Assembly: GCF_029227915.1 (NCBI RefSeq)
Contig: NC_079886.1
Location: 16,158,501 to 16,222,500 of the forward strand
Origin: Hydractinia symbiolongicarpus
Lineage: Eukaryota > Cnidaria > Hydrozoa > Anthoathecata > Hydractiniidae
Reading direction: 5' to 3'
Length of the DNA: 64,000 bases
Positions within the stretch are counted from its first letter, which is position 1; the number at the start of each line of letters is the position of its first letter. Below the pieces are notes generated by a model, which was not told where the DNA came from, did no database searches, and was given only the letters and a program-made list of their open reading frames with translations. Position numbers and translations under genes: made by a program. Shown piece by piece: positions 45,612 through 57,483 of the stretch.

Positions 45612-48598
45612 ATGGATACCGTTAAAGATATGACACAATCTAAATTTATTTTGCCACGATCACAAAAAGTATTTTATGGTGTTGGTCATATCCTCAACGA
45701 TTTATGTGCAAACTGCTGGTTTAGTTATGTTTTAATATATATGACAAAGATAGCTGGACTATCCGAATCGAATGCTGGACTGGTGTTGCTGATTGGTCAG
45801 TTGGCTGATGCTCTGTTTACTTTAATAATTGGTTATAGTTGCGACAAAACAAAAATTACGTGGTATGGTAAGCGAAAATTCTGGCATGGCATTGGAACCA
45901 TTTGCGTGCTAATCAGTTTTCCCTTTGTGTTCAATCTCTGCATCAACTGCAGTAATTCATCAGCAATGATAAAACTGGTTTACTATTCTGCATTCGTGAT
46001 TGCTTTTCAATTCGGCTGGGCTGCAACACAGATAGCCCATCTGTCTTTAATTCCTGACATCACCTCTAAAGAAAGTCAAAGAGTTGAGTTAAATGCGATC
46101 AGGTAATGCTTTCGCTGAAATTTTGCTTTACTAAAGAAAATGCTTCATTTTTTTGTAATATTTATTGTAAGAAGTTATCGCTATGTTTACTTAGATCTGG
46201 ATTAACATTTGCTTGTGGTATATTTGTGTATGGAACAACCTGGCTGTTGCTTGGTACAACAGATGGCGATATGGTTGATTCATCCGTATCTAAGCAATTT
46301 ATGGTAAGCAAAATATTAGGAAAATGTAAAACATCTGCAGCTGATCTAAAGTGATAATTATACCTAATGTTGAATTTCGCGTTACTAGATACTGGCGTTT
46401 ATCGTTATTGGAACCGGCTTTGTCTTTTCATTGATCTTTCATATCGGTACAAAGGAAGAACGATATGTAAAAATAAAAACAACAGAAACAACAGGTAAAG
46501 GTCGGGTTTCTATAATAATAGCTGTAATTTGTGTCTGTCTGTCCGCAAAAAGTGTCGTACAACGGGCACATGAAACAACGTATAATTTAAAGACGGGCGA
46601 CCCCTTGGATTTTTTTACTGGTTAACGATTAATCTAATATATTCTCCTTCAAAATAATTTCCTTCGTCTTTTACCAATAGACAAGTACACCCCTTCAATT
46701 GAGAATATTACATCAATAACTTCCAATGGTAAAAGTGACGAATCAGTCGAAAGCGCAAATTCTGGCAATACTGACAAAACTGTTGTTGCTAAAGTGAGTA
46801 AGGGAAGAACCTGGAAGGCTTGGTTGAAAGACAGTCGGTTATACAAGGTATATTCCTTTTATACTATTACTTTTTTATCTCGTTAAGAAACAAATCTGAC
46901 GTTTGTAAGAAGAAAATTTACTTAGAAAAACAACGATAAGAAAAAGCGCTTAGTTGTATGCGTTAAATAACATTTTTTTAACTTAGTACATCTTTGTATT
47001 TAGACCGCCCTGATGTATATGTCCACTCGCCTGGCCATTAATGTTTTCCAATCTTATTTCGCATTGTATCTTACGGATGCTTTGCACTTTAAAAAGGTAA
47101 AATATTCGGCATAATTAATTCGTTTTTCTTTCTAACCATCATAGATGGAATAAAGTACATTGTTTCACTTTTATATTCTAGGAAGCCATTGCTTACTTTC
47201 CATTAATTGTACTGATTGCTGGGTCCGTTACAAGTTTCTTCTTAAAGTTTGTTACCAAAAGAATTGGCAGTCAGGTATTAACACTTTTCTTATCATTAGA
47301 AATAATTAGCTCCCTTTTTGCTTTATATGTTACTTGATCATTGTGAGTTTAACTGTAGATCGAATTTTTATTTTAGCTGACATACGTAGTGGGCGCTTTG
47401 ATGATCATAGGATCAAGCATTTGGTTATTTTCAGTTGGCGAAGAACATAGAGAAGCCGTTTATGGTGCAGCCTGGTTGGCAGGTAGTGGAAGCTCCATCA
47501 TTTTAGTTACAGCCCTTGCAAAAACGGCGGAATTAATCGGGACAGATAAGGTAAGCAGGCTAGACATTGTGAAGATAACACAACGACAGTATTTTTTATG
47601 TGGTACTTTCAAAAATCATAGGATATTCTATTTTTTATTATTTTTTCTAGAGATCAAGTGCCTTTGTTTACTCAGCAATGAGCTTTACGGAAAAGTTAGC
47701 AACAGGAATTGTTATCTTCATCATTCAAAGCTTAAAACCGAGCGCAGGAGTTGGGTAAGTTGGTTCAGCAAGCAGTAGAATAATTAATTACTTAATTCAC
47801 AGCATTTGTGTTGATTTATCGAAATTTCAATTTAGGGTTATGTGCCAAGACTGTGAAGTGTTCTCCAAAATTGTTCAAACTGTAGTACCTGGCGCAAGCG
47901 TTCTTCTTGGTTTGTTTGCGATAGTGTTTTTCTTCCCTTCAGAGTTTACCTGTGTACGAAAAAGTAAGTTGAATTTTTTAAAATATTGTTTCCAAAGGAG
48001 GGATAAAACAAAATATTTCTACCCGGGAGAGTGATCTCAACTCAATACGAGTTCCTCGTGATGGCGTGAACATTCCAAGCAAACGCCTACTAGATAAGGT
48101 GAAAATTTTCAAACTTAAAAGAGTCATTTTTAATCATGGACTATCTGAACCTGTTTCCCCAAAAAAATTTCTCTCCGTATTTTTATTTTTGTTTGTCAAC
48201 TAAAAAACCTTCTGAGCAGCATCGACAGTTTTTACTTCATGCTTGATTTTGTTTTAAATCTTACATGGCTAACTTTATATTTGATAACGAATATTATAGG
48301 CAACCTTTTGGCAAGCAATATTAACAGTAAAGACAGCGTACTGACTTCCAATGAAAAATCAAAGAAGAAATTATCAGGTGATGACGAACACAGTCAGGAA
48401 CAAGATATCTATATCGTTAGCAATGTTAACAACGAAGAGATTGTACCGACTTATACTGAAAAATCGAATATGAATCTATCGGGTTATGAACCCAATGAGG
48501 GACAAGATATTTATATCATACCATCCTATCCAACATCTTCATCAAACACACCAAATCAAAAACAGAAAAGCACGGAAAATGAGCTGGTTGAAAATTGA
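45612..48598 (+). CDS. MFSD12: MFSD12-like major facilitator transporter
   Basis: Twelve-TM MFS protein; the vertebrate orthologue imports cysteine into lysosomes and melanosomes. Start ATG is 45612 (MDTVKDMTQ). Coding exons by GT-AG and phase: 45612-46102, 46195-46303, 46389-46494, 46681-46847, 47004-47096, 47182-47274, 47377-47550, 47651-47754, 47836-47963, then 48300-48598, giving 587 aa. Diagnostic segments: HILNDLCANCWFSYVLIYMT, LIGQLADALFTLIIGYSCDK (MFS motif A region), WKAWLKDSRLYK before TM7, and MSTRLAINVFQSYFALYLTD. The central loop (exon 4-5) is hydrophilic, Ser/Thr-rich. A 47998-48098 exon would give a different C-terminus. AATAAA near 48756. All splice sites agree in phase, so the gene looks intact. 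Confidence 0.85.
47998..48098 (+). CDS. MFSD12: alternative penultimate exon of MFSD12-like gene
   Basis: CCAAAG|GAG acceptor and GATAAG|GTGAAA donor flank a frame open through 33 codons (RGIKQNISTRESDLNSIRVP). Entered from the exon ending 47963 it ends in phase 0. It then cannot read the long tail at 48300 (stop after about 14 codons), but joins 48220 for a short HRQFLLHA end. Predicted isoform about 530 aa. Confidence 0.5.
48300..48598 (+). CDS. MFSD12: long hydrophilic C-terminal exon of MFSD12-like gene, internal repeat
   Basis: In phase with the exon ending 47963. It encodes an acidic, Ser/Asn-rich tail with a twofold repeat: LTSNEKSKKKLSGDDEHSQ then QDIYIVSN, and YTEKSNMNLSGYEPNEGQ then QDIYIIPS. 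The YIxxS elements could be cytosolic sorting or phosphotyrosine sites (inference). Tail is unusual for the family, which normally stops soon after TM12. Confidence 0.55.
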
Positions 48599-48779
48599 TT
48601 TTCTATATGACTTGGATATTAAAACGATTTTTGGTATCTCGAATTACTAATTTATCACGAAATCCACATGGGTTGATATAAAGGTATTTTTATTTATAAA
48701 GACAGGAAGAAGTTTATATGTAACATTTATGCTATGTATATAAAAAACAAAAACAATAAAATATATCGATTTTATTTTT

Positions 48780-50600
48780 TGAAATTATTTTTTGCGTGAT
48801 ACCTCTTCCGGCATCTATTTCTTGAAAGATATCTACAAAACCTTGCAAACATTACAATATCGAGGATTAAAATGTAACAGGCACCAGCAACGTTGATGCT
48901 ATAGAAGATCACAGAACTATTCTCGTCTGTTCAATCCTATACTATATGTTTTCGGTATCACAGGGACACGGGCGAACTTTTTTAGGTATTAGTATTAAAA
49001 TTACGTAGTCTTCGTGTTGCCACTTCCAACAACAATTCAGAATCAACATTTTTGTATTCGGCTAAGCAGTATGTAGTTATTATACCGAATTGTTTCCTTG
49101 ATGTGTTAGAATGATACTTCTGTGGCTATGCGATATATTTTTGGACAATACACCTTTAACGAATTTCATAAATTTTGATATTTATGACGTCATCCAAAAT
49201 TTCATAATGGTTCTATGCTCTTCAAATAAGAAAATTCAGATAAATTATCATGACAAAAATGTTTTAGAGCAATATTATATTCTGGTTGGATTTTATTCAG
49301 ATTTAAAGAAAATAATTATTTTAAAAACGAGGCTATTCTTGGAACATATCGGATTTGAGGCATTTAACGAACAGAAATATTTACGAAATTAGGTAATTTG
49401 TTCTACCTTTTGCTAAAGAACTTAGGGATAAGAATCATTTTTAGTATCGACCTCTTTAATTGAGTTGGCATAATTAGGAAATTCGGGAAAGGTCTACTAT
49501 TTGTATTTGAAATTCATACCATTTAATTAATCGTACATTAAATGCCTAATTAATCGATAATTACTAATTGAGCTGAGTAATGCTGATTGCGTAATTCTTG
49601 AAAAGACAAAGATTAAATATGAGTCACATCCTTTATTTACTGTATTTAGGTTACAATAATTGCTCTCAGTTCTCAGTTTAACCACTTTTGGTCACTTTGA
49701 AAGTGCTAAATACCTTATTCGACTTTGTTAAGCTAAGGAAAATTACATTATTGTTTCTCGTCCACCGCCTTTGTCATTTACGATAAAGCATTTAGCAGTC
49801 CTTTTCCTCATCTTCTCACTCTTTTCTTCATCTTCTCACCCTCAACTAAACCCTTTTGCCATCCCAAGGTGGAGAAGCACTTACCAAAGAACATGACCTT
49901 TTTTGCAGAACATGGTGTCACTGAAAATATCTTTCTTTTACCGGAGTAATCTTTTTTATGAAATGAATAAACATAATATAATGAGCATGATATAAACGTC
50001 TGTTTGTATCAAACTTAATCTTTTTAACTGATGTAAAGGAAACAGGTATATATATTCAAGCACGCAACATTATAAATAAAGATTTGCAAACTACTGTTTC
50101 AAAAAATTTTAAAGATATCTATTCAGTGTAATGTACAGCTTTGGACAAAGCTGAAATTAGTAAAAATAAGAACCATTTGTGAAGCTCAAATAATCAAAAT
50201 TTTTAAAAAAACACAGGTTCAACCAACTTCTTAGGTTTCTTGCGAAAAGGGGATTTTTGTTCTCAGTTCACAAACGAAACAAACGGTTTAAAACAGGTAC
50301 GTTTTCACTGACCTGATTAAAAACAAGCTATATACTTTTGTAAACAAAAAAAAGAAAGTTTATATCTCGTTATAAAACAATTTCTGGAATCAGAACTTAT
50401 TGTATCAGTTAAAATAAACATTAATCTTCCACACATTTTGTTGGTCTTTGGATGGCCCCTTTTCATCAGTACGTACTTTTTTATATGATCAATCAAGTAT
50501 ACCTTAGCTTGTACAAAAAGCTTATTATTTCAGCTTTACGAATATTTTTGTAAAAACTTTTGTTAAACGTTTTTACATACAATTACCAACACATATCCAA
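48780..50600. other. gene-free stretch
   Basis: A 93-codon frame at 49111-49392 has no motif. Nothing else recognised. Confidence 0.45.
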
Positions 50601-50610
50601 TATACGGACT

Positions 50611-50905
50611 GGTAGCCTTATGGTAGAGCGTTCGCTTCCAGTGCGGACCGTCTTGAGTTCAAACCGGGTCAAGTCATGCCGGAGACTATAAAAGTGTGAA
50701 TCTATCCTTTCTGATTAGCGCTCAGCATTAGAATAGGATTAATATCTTAGGCAGTTGTCTAGTTGGGCGACTGCTGTGCTTGCACGACTTTCGTAGCTCA
50801 AATGGGAGCTTTGAATGCACGAGTTCCCCTTCGCAGGACCCTTGTTGATAGCAGGACCAATAGGAACTGAAGAGGCTATCCTGGGTAAATAATTTCAATC
50901 TCTTA
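50611..50905 (+). mobile_element. tRNA-derived SINE (~295 bp)
   Basis: The head resembles a tRNA: A box TGGTAGAGCGTT (about 50621), anticodon-arm-like CGCTTCCAGTGCG, B box GAGTTCAAACCGG (about 50655), and flanking GGACTGGTAGCC. The acceptor stem does not close, so it is not a functional tRNA. The body contains TTAGGCAGTTGTCTAGTTGG and CGACTTTCGTAGCTCAAATG, ending near a short TATAATAATA tail. A decayed relative sits in MFSD12 intron 1. Confidence 0.8.
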
Positions 50906-51119
50906 TAATAATACAAAGACTGTGTCTGCTTGTAACAGGCAAAGTGGGTGTCTTCATTTTCCTTTGATCTAGCCGAAAAAGGGATGTCTAATATGTTAAA
51001 TTTTCTGACGTTACAGCGCGACGTCAATAACACTACTTTAACGTCAATATCCTATATTAAATTAATGAAGCCGTTACAGTGCACTTAAAACTTTGAGGCC
51101 AAATAACTTGGAAACGAGG

Positions 51120-51800
51120 TGGCAATGATTTTTCACCGCGTGGGTAACTAGGGTCCACCTGGGACCAATTTGGGTAAGTTTCCCAAACCTGGGTCCGCGA
51201 ATCCGTTTCGGAATGGACGGGTTGATGACGTTATCACAAAACCTTCAAACCCCAATATCTCTGCAAAAGTTCATGTTCCTATACATTTTCTTGATCAGCA
51301 TTTCAAGATCTATACGATAATTGCAACGGGTGCACGAATTTGTGAAGAATTTTTTTTGGAACTTTTGGTAGGGACTTTGCTGACGTCAGCAAAATTTTAA
51401 CCCTTATATCTCCTTAAGCGTTTGTCAAAAACATACGATACTATACATTATTTTGATCAACGTTTCAACCTCTACACCTTACAGACAACGAATGACTAAA
51501 TTTCACCAATTTTCTTTTTGTATATACACTGCTGACGTCAGCAAAAAATCTAAAGCAACCTATTTTTCCATTTTTCTTCTGCCATAGTGGATTTTTCAAC
51601 GGGCTTTATTGACTAGTGTTATACTAATCGGTGACCCTGTGGAAAAATCCACGAGTTCGCCGTCCTTTTTATATCGCATTGCGTGTGTCCCGCTACTTGC
51701 GGTACCATTTTGCGTGACAGACAGACGCATGCGGGTATTTTAATACACATCCGGTACAATATTCTGATCAGCTTTTTAAGCTATACGCAATAGAAGCGGC
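51120..51800. repeat. degenerate tandem repeat with GCTGACGTCAGC palindromes
   Basis: Related segments recur at 51281-51316 (CTATACATTTTCTTGATCAG), 51440-51478 (CTATACATTATTTTGATCAA) and 51752-51787 (GGTACAATATTCTGATCAG), each followed by a CAAnnTCTATAC-like string. GCTGACGTCAGCAAAA occurs after the first two. Spacing is about 160 then about 310 bases, so a 160-bp unit with one lost copy is likely. No coding function seen. Confidence 0.65.
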
Positions 51801-52621
51801 GTATCATTAAACTAACGAAAAAAGTCTGTTTACAACATTGGCTGACGTTATCAAATATTTTAAGACTACTAATCCGTTTAATCTGTTGGTATCAACAATT
51901 GATTAAAAACGCACGTCGGTATCATCGAACTCCACTTTGGTTTTTACATCATCTACTTATTAACTTCTGAAATACAATTTTGAAAGCAAGAATAAAAAAT
52001 TGTACGGTAGTTTTTCACTTAAAAAGGAATTAAAAATTAAAAAAAGTAACATTAGACTTATGGTACGTAAGGCCAAACATACTTTAAAAATTCGGGGAAA
52101 AGCCCCTGAGGTTGCGAAGTGAGCAAATGGTCCCCTATAAGTTCGCCAAAAAATTAGCTTGTATGTGAAAAAAACTCAATATTTTACTGTTTTCATACAT
52201 TCACGTGGTAAACCTTAACCTAATACACGAATAAAAATGCAAAAACAATAAAAGATATAATTTTGGTGATGGGGAAGGACTCCAGATACGTTGTAACAAC
52301 TCCATGTTATTGGAAATGTAAAATTTATTGAAAAGTTAAGAGAAAACTTCTGTAGATGGTAGATGATGCAGGATTTTTCTGCAGAACTCTGCAACTTGTT
52401 TGGTATATGTTATTCCGTTTTAGAGAAAAACAACCCTAGACCGTGTTTTAGGGAGTGGTTAGTTAATGACTTTACATCAAAATATTCTGGTTATGACTTA
52501 CGTCGAAACATTTAGTATATCTGCACTCGAAATAATTAGAAATGATGATAAAAGGGTGTGTGGAGTTTTTCGTTCATTCATATTTTTCTACAATGGGCTT
52601 CTTTTTTGGAAAGATTCTTAG

Positions 52622-52843
52622 GTAGCATCTTCTGCTGCATCTAACGCTGTTAAAGGAATAAAAACATCTCCTTCACAATTTCATAACTGCATAATGTCTA
52701 AAAAAGTTAAAGAAGAACTAAAATGCTATCGGAGATTGCGTAGTGCAGTACTATATCGTCAAAAATTTCTACGTTACGAGCCATCTTCATTGTTATTAAA
52801 GCCAGAGCGACACGATGGATTTTTTTATGCTCATGAAATCTAG
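52622..52843 (+). CDS. possible orphan exon, unknown
   Basis: TTCTTAG| acceptor at 52621, then an open frame of 73 codons: VASSAASNAVKGIKTSPSQF, a central MSKKVKEELKCYRRLRSAVL and an end LLKPERHDGFFYAHEI. Basic, helical; no family recognised. Could be a gene or transposon fragment. Confidence 0.3.
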   Translation, partial: VASSAASNAVKGIKTSPSQFHNCIMSKKVKEELKCYRRLRSAVLYRQKFLRYEPSSLLLKPERHDGFFYAHEI

Positions 52844-53774
52844 CATGACGCATTATTGCAAAACAATAAAAGAATCTCTTGCGACAAAAAAAATGTCATA
52901 ACACAGGGGTAAAATAGGTTCATTCTAATTTGTTACAGGGACAATTGTTGTTGCAGGGCCAAATTTTCTAGAAACAATTTTGTAAAATGATAAATGCAAC
53001 ACCCATTTGTAACATATTTCATATGAACCAATTTAAATCACTCTTATGCCACCTCAAAATGTTTACATTCAGCATGTAATTCTTGATTTCTTTGATGTAA
53101 AGAGGCTGAAAAAAAGTCGAGCGTTTTCCCTCACGTTTCCAGATTCATCTTATTGGTCGACAAACCGTTAAGTGATTCTATCTTTTCTTGTTTTGTTTGT
53201 AAAAAAAATATCGTTGATCTTTGTGATGGCTACACAAATGCAATGACAAAATACGTACAAGTTTTCACTTGGCTTATTAGATTAATAACTTTTTAAGCCG
53301 GTGCTTTATTTTTCCTAAACACTTTATTTTATGAGATGATTTCCCTACGTAGTCATATCTATCCGCAACGTGTCAAGATGGTCAGTATTCGGTAGCCCAC
53401 AGAAATAATTATTTATTTTTGTCGTTTAAGTTTAAAGAGGTGTGTACAACAGCATGTCAGGAATATATTGTCACTTAAAAGAGGTATTATAAAAGTAGCT
53501 AAATAAATATACCAGCTAGAAAATTAATCGGGGAAGTAAACATCGTTCACCCCTTAAAAGCCAATAAGCCATTAAAGTTATAAGAAATTACAAAACCCAT
53601 CCTTTATTTTTGAGTGTTCGGCGAGTAAGTAAATAGACACAGTGCAAACACAATTGCTTGATGAGTACAGCAAATTCAAAAGCCATTTTATGGCAATTTG
53701 ACATTGAGTAAACACTATTGCTTGGTAAATATTAAAAAAATATAAAAAAATGTAAAAAACATTATGTAGCGATA

Positions 53775-55088
53775 CTAGATAACTGGCACTGGCTGTGATA
53801 ATGTCTTCTTCCTCGATATCAGAGCAAAAAGGAATAAAATGGATATCATATTTATGACTGGATAAAATACATTCATGTAGTCGTAATAAATGCCTATAAA
53901 AGCACCTCCAATTACCCGACCAGATTGGGTAGAAATAATGCGAACAGCTTCCATGAATGCCTGATTACACGAGAAAGCCAGTTTAGCACATACTACGACA
54001 GCGAATGTTTGGTCAGACAGTAAAAACAGGATTGAAGAAATTAACGAAGCTATGATCAACACATACCAGGTAATAACATTTCCCAGCTTATGATAAAGCA
54101 GAAACAAGAACGACGTTATTACTATTATTGATAATAAACTTGCAATACCAGTGTAATATACCTGCTTATCGGACAATTTCCAGTAAACGAGAAATACAAT
54201 TACAGCTGTATTGAGTACAGCAAAACCAACCAACGAACCGTTTAAAAAACCATATCCAAAATGTAGGTTTTCAATGATAAGAATTGGCAATACTCGAAAT
54301 ATCATTTGTTCGAGAATACCAAAGAACACTGACAACACTACAACCAGTAAAGTATCCGTAGTTTTCAGTATTTTTTTAAATGCTCCTAAAGCCGATTCAC
54401 TACTTGATAGTTCATGTCCTCGCTGTTCCTCTTTGCTCATGATGGCTGCCTTCATGTCGTACTCGCGTGACAAATCATGACAAAAAAATATAATGGTTAA
54501 AGTGATGGTAACACAAATTCCACAAAGGATTGGCCCAATTACGTTTGCATATGTAATATGAATTAATCCAATCCAAAAATCAACTTTTATCAAAAATGCT
54601 GAAATGCATGGACCAACTCCATAGCCAACCATACGGCTTCCATAAAGCAAGGGAAGGCGCTGTTTTACTTCGCTCTTCGTGTATGATCTTGCGACTTCGG
54701 ATACAATAACAGGAGTCAAGGCTATGCTGAAGCCACTTAAAAATCGTCCTAACAACGGAAAAAGATGGGATATATGAATCGGATACAAGCAGCTTCCAGC
54801 TATACATAAAAACATGATAGATACCAAACATACTTTCACCCGTCTTGTTTTGTCTACGAATCTTGACACAATAGGTGGGACAAATAAGGATGGAACGTAG
54901 AAAGCAGCATTTATTAAACCATACCACATCTTCACATTTTTCGGTTTAAGAACAGTTGATACATATATCCACAATGTTGCGTTAATACAGCCAAGTTCCA
55001 AACCAATGAGAAAGTATAGACACAAAAAAACCACATATGTTGCCGCGCGTTTTTTTTTCCATCTTACCATTTCTCTTACTGAAAGCAT
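53775..55088 (-). CDS. MFSD8-like major facilitator transporter, intronless
   Basis: A single uninterrupted 437-codon frame on the minus strand, MLSVREMVRWKKKRAAT at the N-terminus, about 12 TM helices and a polar loop between TM6 and TM7 (KAAIMSKEEQRGHELSSSES). VSRFVDKTRRVKVCL after TM2 is a degenerate MFS motif A. LGRFLSGFSIALTPVIVSEV and RSYTKSEVKQRLPLLYGSRM resemble the MFSD8/CLN7 and SPX-MFS group, which are lysosomal or vacuolar. A basic N-terminus without signal peptide fits. The frame is intact, so probably functional. The absence of introns, unlike MFSD12 here, suggests a retrocopy or a lineage-specific intronless paralogue. Confidence 0.75.
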   Translation of the reverse strand: MLSVREMVRWKKKRAATYVVFLCLYFLIGLELGCINATLWIYVSTVLKPKNVKMWYGLINAAFYVPSLFVPPIVSRFVDKTRRVKVCLVSIMFLCIAGSCLYPIHISHLFPLLGRFLSGFSIALTPVIVSEVARSYTKSEVKQRLPLLYGSRMVGYGVGPCISAFLIKVDFWIGLIHITYANVIGPILCGICVTITLTIIFFCHDLSREYDMKAAIMSKEEQRGHELSSSESALGAFKKILKTTDTLLVVVLSVFFGILEQMIFRVLPILIIENLHFGYGFLNGSLVGFAVLNTAVIVFLVYWKLSDKQVYYTGIASLLSIIVITSFLFLLYHKLGNVITWYVLIIASLISSILFLLSDQTFAVVVCAKLAFSCNQAFMEAVRIISTQSGRVIGGAFIGIYYDYMNVFYPVINMISILFLFALISRKKTLSQPVPVI

Positions 55089-55094
55089 TTTTGT

Positions 55095-56178
55095 ATCTCT
55101 GTTAGGGTTGAATGCTTTGACAAATATATTTACTTTTCAGTGTAAAAGTAAACTAAAAAAACATTTATTTTGCGCTGCTTTTACACGGTTCAATGATTTA
55201 CACAAATTATAATCCTACTTCGTCTCCCTGTGATTTGAACATTATACAAAGGAAAACTCTAAAAATAGATATATTTTTTAAAAAATTGTTTTTATTTTCA
55301 AAACAGTAGCGACTTTATTTCAATTATACAAACCCATAGTTCAACAGATTATCCGATTACACGAAAAACTTGCCTTTTGCACAAAATAGGCATTACGTTT
55401 GCGAAAGGATGGATGTTAAAAATCGCTGATGCTAAAGAAGCACGAAACAACGATTCCACAAGTTATATGTAATAAGATCTAAGATTAAGAGAATTATGTT
55501 GTTGCTCCTATAAGATATTTGTCTCACTAACATTACAACGGTTGGAAAGAACTGTCATCCCTCCCCAAATAAGTAACGAATTCAAAATGTGTTAGATTCT
55601 GTAATAAAAGTGCAGCCCTACGTTGAAATCATATATTGTTTTGACAGGCGTTGTAAAAATGTCGCACTAACAAAATCTCAACCTCGTCCCCAGAGTTTTT
55701 TTGCCTTTTTGGCATCGAGACGGACGGCGAAATTACCCCTGGCTGGTGAGTTCTGTAATACAATTGGCTTACATCCGACATGGATTATTTATACGCGCGT
55801 CATAATGTATGCCAAATTTACTATAAAGATGGCGGATTTTGTTACACAAAACATTGAAATATTATGAGAAATGGAAAAATGTTCAAAGAGATTGACTAAA
55901 AAAGGTGAGGTAAAAAATAAATATTTTTAGATATTGTTTTGGCAGATTTCTATTGTTGACATTTTGAATGAAAATGAGATTCTTCTAAAGCTTAGTAAAA
56001 AACATAAATTTACCGGATGAGAAAATGCATGTGTAGCTAGCCAGCAAATCTTGCTAACATGTACATTGCAGGCATAGTAAGCCATTACAAAATTTTTTTT
56101 TTTAATTTTTTATTTATTTTTCTACTTAAAAAAAGAAGTGCTCTTCCAATTATTATAAACAACTAACTGATGTGACTA
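55095..56178. other. intergenic, no gene
   Basis: A 92-codon frame at 55589-55867 overlaps a repeat-like string (CAACCTCGTCCCCAGAGTTTTTTTGCC) and is not believed to be coding. No other structure. Confidence 0.45.
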
Positions 56179-56183
56179 CTTAA

Positions 56184-56601
56184 CCGGATTCCGCCCCTCC
56201 CCCCCTTTCCCACCCTGACGTTTTTTTAAATAACTCCTTAGCGCTGTCCTGAATGGGCATGATACTAACTCCCTTAGTAACTTTTCATAGGCTTGTTCAA
56301 ATTGAATGAAACTTGGCACACTTATAGTACACACAAAAGGAACAAAACGGCAGCAATATATCCTAAGAATAGTTATCACATGTTTCCAATTATAACGATT
56401 TCATAGAGATTTTTAGGGGGTAGTTTCAAGTAATAGCCAATCTCAAAGCCTCTGAGAGGTATGGGGTCTAAAGATTTGGCACGTAGATGTCTAATGGATA
56501 TTGAAACTCAGTAAGTATCATAGCCATTCAACATAACATAAAAACGTTATTAAAAAACCGTCATCGCACCCCCCCCTTCCCCTGCTCCGTACCGAATAGG
56601 G
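56184..56601. mobile_element. reverse-oriented, internally deleted copy of the TTAA MITE
   Basis: Preceded by TTAA (56180-56183), with CGGATTCCGCCCC at the left. The right end ACCGAATAGGG is followed by TTGA in place of TTAA. The interior matches 10560-11200 of the full copy in reverse complement (GTTTCATTCAATTTGAACAAGC equivalent, AGAGGCTTTGAGATTGG, ACTGAGTTTCAATATCC). About 330 bp are missing relative to the 749-bp copy. Confidence 0.85.
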
Positions 56602-56605
56602 TTGA

Positions 56606-57460
56606 AACTCCAACCTCCTAACTTTTTTCCATCTATATGCATATGCTATCCAATATTTTTAATGCTTTTGTTCAAGAGCAAATACATTGAAACATAAAAT
56701 ATTTAAAATAATAAAAGCAGTAATTTGCAGTGTCTCGTATAAAATAACTTTTACTGAATCGTAAAGGGTAACTTATTATAATGGAGATAACGCATTTCTG
56801 GAAAGACTTTCTCCACAGTAAGGTGTTTAGTAAATGTGTAATTTTTCTCTCTTCTTTTCAATTCAGGTTTCACGTTACCATTTTACCGGGTCAACTGCGT
56901 TCAGGTATGAACGGTAAAATACTTTACATGTTACACTCAAAAACAGGTGAAAAAAACACAGGCAGGGGACCAATCATTTCTTTGTTTCCAATATTGAAAA
57001 AATGTTTAACACGGCTTTATTACAAAAAAAAAATAAACTAAAAAAATTAAACGCGGATTTAAATTGAGTTTTATCGAGTTGTCCTTAGACAAAGCATATA
57101 GTACAGAGATCTCTATTAAAATTAAACGCCTTCGATATATTTAAAAATAAACGGATTTACGTATGCTATGTTATCGGAAACTCTTGCGAAAAAATTAGTG
57201 TGGAAAGGAAAAGGTGGGGTATTAAATCCACAATAAATTTCTTTTATCTATTTATCCTACGACGATAGCATTAGTTTTTAGGCCTATCCTAAATAAGCAA
57301 ATCACCAAGCCAGCAAGTTTACACCACTAAGCAAATCGTTTTATTCCTTCTTGTTCTTGCTACTTCAGAAATCACAAATACGTAAAAAACGTGGCCATGC
57401 AAGTTGAGAAGAATTATTCCTGATCAAGAAAATGTATATAATCACGTGATTTTGATGAAT
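56606..57460. other. gene-free stretch left of virus-like cluster
   Basis: AT-rich; an 86-codon frame at 56781-57041 has no motif. No terminal repeat of the cluster could be identified here. Confidence 0.45.
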
Positions 57461-57483
57461 GGTTAATGAAAGATAAGTTTAAA

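Noticed and set aside
50611-50690. Possible functional tRNA gene
   Set aside because: A and B boxes are present but the acceptor stem does not pair and the sequence continues into a SINE body.
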